6,145 bases of DNA from Chryseobacterium gleum. Its GTDB lineage: Bacteria; Bacteroidota; Bacteroidia; Flavobacteriales_D; Crocinitomicaceae. Shown here piece after piece: positions 1 through 4,988 of this stretch. The position numbers and the translations under genes are program-made. The stretch lies in the NCBI GenBank assembly GCA_945877045.1, contig CAMCQW010000124.1:1-6145 (forward strand), given 5' to 3'. Under the pieces are notes generated by a model, which searched no databases, was not told the DNA's origin, and saw only the letters and a list, made by a program, of their open reading frames with translations. Position 1 is the first letter of the stretch. Every line of letters begins with the position of its first letter.

Positions 1-41
1 TGGGTTGTAATTCATATTTGAGCGTACACTAAAATATTTAT

Positions 42-827
42 ATGGAATATTTCAAAAGAATCGAATTCACAACGGCCAATGAGACCATTTCAAATCTCAA
101 AAATGCCATCAGTCAATATAAAGTCATTCATCTTTCAGGGTATAATTTACCGATTTCGATACAGGAATTTTACACAAATTTGTCTGATTCGATTGGTGAA
201 ATTTTCAACGAAGACGAGGATATATTAACAGGAGAACGCAAAGACAACCGTTGGATCGATATTTCCTATGATCCAGATTTACAGGATCGTTACCGCAGTA
301 GCAATACGCGCCAGCCTTTGCATACAGATGATTCTTATGTAGAATTAGGAGACGAAAAATCATTGCAATTCTTTTTTTGTGAGTCTAGAGCGGCCTTTGG
401 TGGCGCGACAACTTTCTTTGATTTACCCGATTTAGTGGCTTGTATGAAGTCAGATGGAGAAGATGAATTATTGAATCGTTTGTTGACGACGATTGTACAT
501 TTTGACAAAGCTGGCAATAAAAAAATACGCAAAATCTTGGATCAGGATGAGAAGGGATATTTAGCTAATTGGAATTACTATTGCATCGATAGAGAAAAAA
601 ATACACCTGCAGCTTTAGCTTTGTGTGAAGATTTCCACGCTTTTTTGGAATCTAGAATCATTCAGGCTGGATTGGTGATGCCAGTGCAATTAGAGAAAGG
701 GGACGCTGTCTTTTTTCATGATGATCGAATCTTACATGGTCGGAATGCCTATTTTGCTACTCAGAAAGGCGAGCGTTGCTTGATAAAAGGTAAAATCATT
801 TTGGATTCTGAATTTGAATTGGTCTAA
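42..827 (+). CDS. TauD/TfdA-family Fe(II)/2-oxoglutarate-dependent dioxygenase
   Basis: This 261-residue cytoplasmic protein has the layout of TauD/TfdA (clavaminate synthase-like) oxygenases, which couple oxidative decarboxylation of 2-oxoglutarate to hydroxylation, desaturation or cleavage of a substrate. Visible motifs are the iron-binding HxD (H94, D96, in LHTDDSY), the GGxT motif (G120-T123) that helps hold 2-oxoglutarate, and the distal iron ligand H232 in RILHGRNAY. R245 follows 13 residues later and is the likely 2-oxoglutarate carboxylate ligand, so the site looks complete. The length is typical of the family. The ATG at 42 follows an A-rich stretch and no Shine-Dalgarno sequence. 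The 3' end overlaps the aldo/keto reductase gene by 14 bases, implying coupled translation and a shared pathway. The HGRxAY motif recalls gamma-butyrobetaine hydroxylase-like and amino-acid hydroxylase branches, but the substrate cannot be assigned. Family assignment is confident; function is open. Confidence 0.9.
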   Translation: MEYFKRIEFTTANETISNLKNAISQYKVIHLSGYNLPISIQEFYTNLSDSIGEIFNEDEDILTGERKDNRWIDISYDPDLQDRYRSSNTRQPLHTDDSYVELGDEKSLQFFFCESRAAFGGATTFFDLPDLVACMKSDGEDELLNRLLTTIVHFDKAGNKKIRKILDQDEKGYLANWNYYCIDREKNTPAALALCEDFHAFLESRIIQAGLVMPVQLEKGDAVFFHDDRILHGRNAYFATQKGERCLIKGKIILDSEFELV

Positions 828-1794
828 TTTAACTCATAAGCTAGGTTTAGGTACCTGGCAATTAGGTGGTGTTAATCTGATTAATGGAATACCCATGGGA
901 TGGGATTCCATGGATGAACTTACCGCTGTTGAAATTCTTCAAACAGCTTTTACATCTGGTATTCAGTTTATAGATACCGCTGACTCTTATGGTCAGGGGC
1001 AAGCCGAGCTATATATTGGTCAGGCTATTCGCACACATAAAAAAGATGTTGATTGGGATAGAAGTAAAATCATGATTTGCACCAAGTTTGGGAATCGGGT
1101 GCTGGATGATGGAACGATGGTTCAAGATTTTTCTCCAGAGCATTTAGTTAGGGCTGTTGACGCGAGCCTAGCCCGATTATCCTGTGATTACCTAGACATA
1201 TTATTGTTTCATAGTCCTCCTGAAAATTTTGATTGGGCCAATTATGATCGTACACCTTTGGATGAATTGGTTCGTGCAGGGAAGATTAAGGAATATGGAG
1301 TTAGTTCAAAAAGTGTGTATGGGGCTAAATCGGTGATGGATGCTGAGTTTGGAACTGTGGTTGAGGTTATATTTAATGCATTGGATCGAAGGGTTGAAAC
1401 AGTTTTGGGAAATCATCCAAGTAGAAAAAAATATCATGTGATAGGCCGAGTGCCACTAGCCTCTGGATTTTTAACCGATAAGGTATTTTTAAATGATCCT
1501 TCGATGTTTGGGGGCGGCTATCGATCTAAGATTCCAGAGAGAGATGTACATTGGTTTATAGAGTCGGCTAATAAGCTGGCTTTCCTAAAGGAAATTAAAG
1601 GAGGCCTGACAGGTAATGCTTTAGCTTTTTGCCTTCAAAGTGACTGCATCGATGTAGTAATACCGGGCGTAAAGGATTTGAGCCAATTACATGCGCATCT
1701 AAAAGCGCTTGATATTCCAGAATTGTCTGATGATCTCATTAAAAAAACAGAAGACGCAATACCCACTGTTCCCGCATGGTGGTTACCCGCTTAA
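814..1794 (+). CDS. Aldo/keto reductase, TTG start
   Basis: This 326-residue NAD(P)H-dependent oxidoreductase of the aldo/keto reductase superfamily is a TIM barrel that reduces aldehydes or ketones, or oxidises alcohols. The N-terminal strand motif LGLGTWQLGG (10-19) is present. The catalytic tetrad is complete: D54 and Y59 (in FIDTADSYG), K91 (in ICTKFG) and H133 (in LLFHSPP). GKIKEYGVS (157-164), PLASGFLTDK (214-223) and VIPGVKDLSQL (282-292), the last in the cofactor-binding region, also fit the family. The start is taken as TTG at 814. An in-frame stop at 784-786 blocks extension, and the first in-frame ATG (residue 28) would remove the LGLGTW strand. This makes a 14-base overlap with the dioxygenase gene, suggesting coupled translation and joint action on one metabolite. 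ATT at 805 or CTG at 808 are less likely starts. The substrate is unknown. The stop codon overlaps that of the convergent GH53 gene. Confidence 0.9.
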   Translation: MNWSNLTHKLGLGTWQLGGVNLINGIPMGWDSMDELTAVEILQTAFTSGIQFIDTADSYGQGQAELYIGQAIRTHKKDVDWDRSKIMICTKFGNRVLDDGTMVQDFSPEHLVRAVDASLARLSCDYLDILLFHSPPENFDWANYDRTPLDELVRAGKIKEYGVSSKSVYGAKSVMDAEFGTVVEVIFNALDRRVETVLGNHPSRKKYHVIGRVPLASGFLTDKVFLNDPSMFGGGYRSKIPERDVHWFIESANKLAFLKEIKGGLTGNALAFCLQSDCIDVVIPGVKDLSQLHAHLKALDIPELSDDLIKKTEDAIPTVPAWWLPA

Positions 1795-2843
1795 TCTAAA
1801 AAAGGGTCTAAGATTTTTGTGGGTTTTCCTGAAGTATCAAAAGCACCTAGTGAGTAATTTTTCCAATTATAAGCTTGAGGTTCCCAATACATCAAACCAA
1901 ACGCTTGTTTTTTGGATAATTTGTTCATTCTATTTTTTAAATCTTCCACAAACATTTTTCCGTTTTCAGGATCTGAATAGTTAAAACCTATTTCACAGAG
2001 CAGGGTAGGTTTATTGAATTTTACGTTTAATTCTGTGATGTTTTCTATGCAAAGTTGGTTTAAGCTTTGCCAATTTTTAGCATCTGGATACAAGGACATG
2101 CCAATGATATCAAATCGTGTTTTATACTTTTTTAATCCATCAAACATCCAATTGAAAAGTTTCTTATCATAACCATTTGAAATATGAACGATGACCCCGA
2201 TGGATACATCAATCTTTTTAGTGGCTCGGTATCCCGCTTCTATAAATTTTGAAAAAGTATCCATGTTGGTAGACGCTCGACCCACATCCCAAATCATTCC
2301 ATCATTGGTTTCATTACCGATCTGTACAAATTCGGGTATAATATTATTTGATTTTAAGGTGTTTAATACCTCAAAAGTATGGTCGTATATTTTAGTCTCT
2401 AGTTCGGATATCGTTTTTCCTTTCCATTCTTCGGGTATAAATTGCTTTCCTGGATCTGCCCAAGAATCGCTGTAATGAAAGTCAATTAATAGTTTTAAAC
2501 CGATGGCTTTTGCTCTTTTTGCTTTGACTAGTAAATCGGATAGATTACAATATCCATCTTTGGGATTTACCCAAACCCGAAGCCTGATCGTATTGAATCC
2601 CAAATCTTTCATTAAGAGGAAGCAATCTTTTTTTACTCCTTGACTATTGTAGAAGGACATGCCTGATTTTTCCATTTCGGTGACCCAACTAATATCTGCG
2701 CCTTTGATTAATTCAGCAGGTGGGGTATAGGGATATAGAATGGTGTCTAAAGCAATTGTTTTGCTGGCAATGGGGGTTTCTACTTGTCCACACGATTGTA
2801 AAAATAGCAGCAGACTAAAGAATAAAACTATATACTTTTTCAT
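1791..2843 (-). CDS. GH53 arabinogalactan endo-beta-1,4-galactanase, lipoprotein
   Basis: This 350-residue protein is a family 53 glycoside hydrolase, a retaining clan GH-A enzyme that cuts internal beta-1,4-galactosyl bonds in galactan and type I arabinogalactan, the pectin side chains. Residues 1-18 form a lipoprotein signal peptide with lipobox LQSC, so C18 would be lipidated and the enzyme anchored in the outer membrane or periplasm. GH53 signatures include GADISWVTEMEKSG (48-61), TIRLRVWVNP (85-94) and LLIDFHYSDSWADPGKQ (118-134). The acid/base E178 lies in VQIGNETNDGMIW, and the likely nucleophile E284 lies in LLCEIGFNYS. The length is normal and both catalytic residues are present, so it should be active. 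The residues after C18 (GQVETP) are only weakly acidic, so surface export is uncertain. The gene starts 11 bases after the regulator stop codon, so the two are probably co-transcribed and the enzyme comes under the regulator's own promoter. Family is confident; natural substrate is inferred from family. Confidence 0.93.
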   Translation of the reverse strand: MKKYIVLFFSLLLFLQSCGQVETPIASKTIALDTILYPYTPPAELIKGADISWVTEMEKSGMSFYNSQGVKKDCFLLMKDLGFNTIRLRVWVNPKDGYCNLSDLLVKAKRAKAIGLKLLIDFHYSDSWADPGKQFIPEEWKGKTISELETKIYDHTFEVLNTLKSNNIIPEFVQIGNETNDGMIWDVGRASTNMDTFSKFIEAGYRATKKIDVSIGVIVHISNGYDKKLFNWMFDGLKKYKTRFDIIGMSLYPDAKNWQSLNQLCIENITELNVKFNKPTLLCEIGFNYSDPENGKMFVEDLKNRMNKLSKKQAFGLMYWEPQAYNWKNYSLGAFDTSGKPTKILDPFLD

Positions 2844-2854
2844 GCTTGCTTTTG

Positions 2855-4762
2855 CTAAAGTATATTTTCTGTTTGATTGATGCTCTGTAAATATTCGCTT
2901 GGAGATTGGCCGGTTACCCGCTTAAATGATCTATTGAAAGCTGTTTTTGAATTAAAACCTGCTTCAAAGGCAACCGCTAAAAAGGTATAATTTTGGAATT
3001 TCGGATCATCTAATTTCTCTTTAAAAGCCTCCGTTCTATAGGTGTTAATAAAATCAAAAAAGTTTTTCTGGAAGGAATCATTGAGTGTTTTTGACATGAC
3101 ATGGGGGGAAACATTTAGCTGGCCCGCGAGTTCATTTAATGTTAATTTTGGATTTAAATAGGGTTTTGATTGCACCATAATTTCGATGATTTTCTCGGCA
3201 AGCTCATCTTTGATTACGTCCTTATTTTCTTGTAAATAATTGCTTTCCCTTTTAATGGGCGTATTTAAGTCGATTTCATTTTCGGCATCTAAAATATTAT
3301 GCTTCTTTGAAATTTTAAATATCTCGGGTTGGTGTATTGCATAATAACCTAAGAAGAAAGGGGAAGAGGCAAATACAAACCAAATCAAATCGACAATTTG
3401 ATTACTTAATAAAGTAAGATCTTCATTCATGATGTATCCTAAGAGGTAAATCATCATGCCTACAAAACCTAAAAAGATACAAGCTAAATAGATGTTTTGT
3501 GTGATGCTTAGGTAGCTTAAATTTTCCTCAAACGAAGAGCTAATTTTACTTTTTTCAATGTAAATATTCAAGATTTTTCTGAATCTATTCCATTGAATTA
3601 AGTTCCAAATAATCCCTGTAGACCCTATAAAAATATATAGAATTTGAAAAGAAGGTTCGTAATTTAATTGAGAATAACGGAAAGTATCATAATCTAAATT
3701 AAAGAAAGGTAGATAGATTAACAATTGAAGTATACAAGGAAGGTAGATCCAACGCCATCTGACTTTAAAGTCATTGGATTTAAATAACAACTTTTCAATG
3801 TATAGATTATATAAAGGAGCAAAGACAAAAATGATAAAATCCGGAATCAATAATAATTTCGGAAAATCCTGTGCGATATTTCTATCGCCAGCGATTATTT
3901 TCATTAATAGCGTGGCCGAAATTACCCCTATTAATAGAATAAGCCATCGGTTCGCTGCCCAGTTGGAATTCTGAATGGTCGGTATAGCGATCATTAATAA
4001 TATCCCACTAAAGCTAGCAAAGAGTAAGAAGAGGCTATACAAGTCAAAAAAGTTAAAAATACCAGTTAGGTCTTCCCAGTTTTCAACATCAATATTTGTT
4101 TTATGCTCGATATCCCTTGGATTCCAGACCAGTTTATCGGTCCGTCCAATTTTTCTATTAGGCCTTGCTTTTCCGTTTCCGTAGCATTCCACGGAGGCCC
4201 AATTGCCTCTTGTGATTTTGTATTGGATTTCTGTTAACTCAGATTGTATGGTCGTTCTATATGATCCATCCGAATGTTTAATCAGTAAATAATTGTCATC
4301 GCGCGGGTTCCAGTTGTTGAAATTTCCAGCGATATACAATTTAGCATCGTATGGGGTAGATGTAGGAATTTTGTTTACGATGATTCGATAGGTAGCTTTT
4401 TTCTCCCATCCTAATAGTTGGATGATGTGGTTTTTTGTGGAGTCTTGACTCTTGTCATCATACCTTCTGTTGGCATTTACGCCGCCATCTTTTGTACCTT
4501 CAACTAAATGCCAAGTTCCCTGTGTTATTTTATATTCAAAAACATGAACGCTATCGGGAATCGATACTTCATAATTTCCATTCGATTTTTTCTTGAATTG
4601 AAACCGTGGATCACCCGGATCCCAATTATTGAAATCGGCTGCTAGAAAAAAATCACCTCGGGGTAGCAACTTTTGGGTAGGGGCAATCAGCTCTAATTTT
4701 TGCTGGCCCAAGCTGATGAAACATATGAATAATAAAATAGGTAATAAGTTGACCCTTATCAT
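2855..4762 (-). CDS. Membrane receptor-regulator: signal peptide, two CBM20/48-like domains, 7 TM helices, AraC-type HTH
   Basis: Numbering follows the 635-residue form starting at 4762. A signal peptide (1-19, LLPILLFICFISLG) leads to two tandem carbohydrate-binding-like beta domains, about 36-101 and 140-205. Each has an FNNWxP motif (W47, W151), a YKITxGxWxxVE motif (W84/E88, W188/E192) and an NR pair (98-99, 202-203). Seven hydrophobic helices follow near 241-262, 271-290, 301-322, 335-354, 370-390, 424-445 and 453-475. A linker then leads to a C-terminal AraC/XylS DNA-binding domain (532-631) with two helix-turn-helices (541-564, 592-624). Seven helices place the sugar-binding domains in the periplasm and the DNA-binding domain in the cytoplasm. 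The inferred role is a one-component glycan sensor that activates the GH53 and susC transcripts. A longer reading from 4813 adds 17 residues before the signal peptide. M18 is preferred because it gives a standard signal peptide and follows an A-rich stretch. The architecture is read directly; function and ligand are inferred. Confidence 0.88.
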   Translation of the reverse strand: MIRVNLLPILLFICFISLGQQKLELIAPTQKLLPRGDFFLAADFNNWDPGDPRFQFKKKSNGNYEVSIPDSVHVFEYKITQGTWHLVEGTKDGGVNANRRYDDKSQDSTKNHIIQLLGWEKKATYRIIVNKIPTSTPYDAKLYIAGNFNNWNPRDDNYLLIKHSDGSYRTTIQSELTEIQYKITRGNWASVECYGNGKARPNRKIGRTDKLVWNPRDIEHKTNIDVENWEDLTGIFNFFDLYSLFLLFASFSGILLMIAIPTIQNSNWAANRWLILLIGVISATLLMKIIAGDRNIAQDFPKLLLIPDFIIFVFAPLYNLYIEKLLFKSNDFKVRWRWIYLPCILQLLIYLPFFNLDYDTFRYSQLNYEPSFQILYIFIGSTGIIWNLIQWNRFRKILNIYIEKSKISSSFEENLSYLSITQNIYLACIFLGFVGMMIYLLGYIMNEDLTLLSNQIVDLIWFVFASSPFFLGYYAIHQPEIFKISKKHNILDAENEIDLNTPIKRESNYLQENKDVIKDELAEKIIEIMVQSKPYLNPKLTLNELAGQLNVSPHVMSKTLNDSFQKNFFDFINTYRTEAFKEKLDDPKFQNYTFLAVAFEAGFNSKTAFNRSFKRVTGQSPSEYLQSINQTENIL

Positions 4763-4791
4763 TTTGCGGTTTAATTTTAAACTTGTAATTG

Positions 4792-4799
4792 CCAACATA
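4792..4799 (-). promoter_or_regulatory. Possible -7 element for the regulator-GH53 transcript
   Basis: On the minus strand this reads TATGTTGG, matching five of the six defined positions of the Bacteroidota -7 consensus TAnnTTTG. It sits 27 bases downstream of the minus-strand repeat arm, close to the 24-base gap seen on the susC side. It would put the transcript start roughly 20 bases before the ATG at 4762 and downstream of the ATG at 4813, supporting the shorter protein. No TTTG -33 box is visible. In AT-rich DNA a five-of-six match is weak evidence. Confidence 0.3.
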
Positions 4800-4826
4800 T
4801 AATCTGGTGCCATATTTTTTATTGTT

Positions 4827-4841
4827 CCACTTTATAAAATG
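4827..4841 (-). promoter_or_regulatory. Candidate operator, arm facing the regulator gene
   Basis: Read on the minus strand this is CATTTTATAAAGTGG. It matches the plus-strand arm at 4905-4919 at 12 of 15 positions, including the final seven bases AAAGTGG. Its end lies 64 bases before the regulator ATG at 4762, against 69 bases for the other arm and the susC ATG. The mirrored placement suggests a binding site for the AraC-type domain of the neighbouring receptor, implying autoregulation. Which protein binds is inference. Confidence 0.45.
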
Positions 4842-4858
4842 AATCGCATAATAAATTG

Positions 4859-4899
4859 TAATTTACTCATTTACAGCTAATTGTACTAATTCATTAATT
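4859..4899. repeat. Cluster of four TAATT repeats
   Basis: TAATT occurs at 4859-4863, 4878-4882, 4887-4891 and 4895-4899, the last three spaced 9 and 8 bases apart, all between the two candidate operator arms. The near-helical spacing of about 18-19 bases between the first two copies, and between the second and the last, could matter for a protein binding one DNA face. In such AT-rich DNA, chance occurrence is quite possible. Confidence 0.25.
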
Positions 4900-4904
4900 A
4901 TTGT

Positions 4905-4919
4905 CATATATTAAAGTGG
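4905..4919 (+). promoter_or_regulatory. Candidate operator, arm facing susC
   Basis: The sequence CATATATTAAAGTGG is the partner of the minus-strand arm at 4827-4841, with 12 of 15 positions identical and only A/T mismatches. It ends 24 bases upstream of the -7 element at 4944, so it lies at or just upstream of where a -33 box would be. This is a typical place for an AraC-family activator to contact RNA polymerase. Its role is inferred from position and symmetry only. Confidence 0.45.
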
Positions 4920-4943
4920 GGCGAATCTAATGTATTCCTTTTT

Positions 4944-4951
4944 TAATTTTG
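4944..4951 (+). promoter_or_regulatory. Bacteroidota-type -7 promoter element for susC
   Basis: TAATTTTG matches the Bacteroidota primary sigma factor -7 consensus TAnnTTTG at every defined position. It would start transcription near 4958, giving a leader of about 30 bases before the ATG at 4989. No TTTG is present at the usual upstream distance, and the candidate operator sits there instead. That pattern fits an activator-dependent promoter. The leader has no Shine-Dalgarno sequence, as is normal in this phylum. Confidence 0.5.
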
Positions 4952-4988
4952 ACTTTTTAAAAAAATATTTTTCACTAATTTTTAAATC

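Larger units (their letters stand above)
4763..4988. promoter_or_regulatory. Divergent intergenic control region between the receptor-regulator and susC
   Basis: These 226 bases separate two divergently transcribed genes and hold no credible ORF (only the alternative 17-codon extension of the regulator at its left edge). The region is strongly AT-rich. It contains a 15-base imperfect inverted repeat with one arm facing each gene, a consensus Bacteroidota -7 element before susC, a weaker one facing the regulator, and several TAATT repeats between the arms. It is the only place where both transcription units of the putative utilization locus can be controlled together. Confidence 0.75.

Noticed and set aside
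1..41. Tail of an upstream gene before the dioxygenase
   Set aside because: Two plus-strand frames are open from the window edge and stop at 21 and at 32, but six to nine codons give no way to tell a real gene end from chance.
335..532. Minus-strand ORF of 65 codons
   Set aside because: It lies wholly inside the dioxygenase gene across its HxD and GGxT motifs, and its translation resembles no family.
1709..1984. Plus-strand ORF of 91 codons across the convergent junction
   Set aside because: It is an out-of-frame reading of the reductase 3' end and the antisense of the GH53 3' end, both of which are well supported by family motifs.
2191..2475. Plus-strand ORF of 94 codons
   Set aside because: It is antisense to the GH53 catalytic core, including the acid/base region, with no recognisable domain.
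3774..4184. Two adjacent plus-strand ORFs of 66 and 69 codons
   Set aside because: They are antisense to the transmembrane and second CBM-like parts of the regulator. Their apparent hydrophobicity is a by-product of the opposite strand.
4718..4726. Lipobox in the regulator signal peptide (LFIC)
   Set aside because: The residue before the cysteine is isoleucine, not G, A or S, and the cysteine sits inside the hydrophobic core. Ordinary cleavage after LG, before QQ, is more likely.
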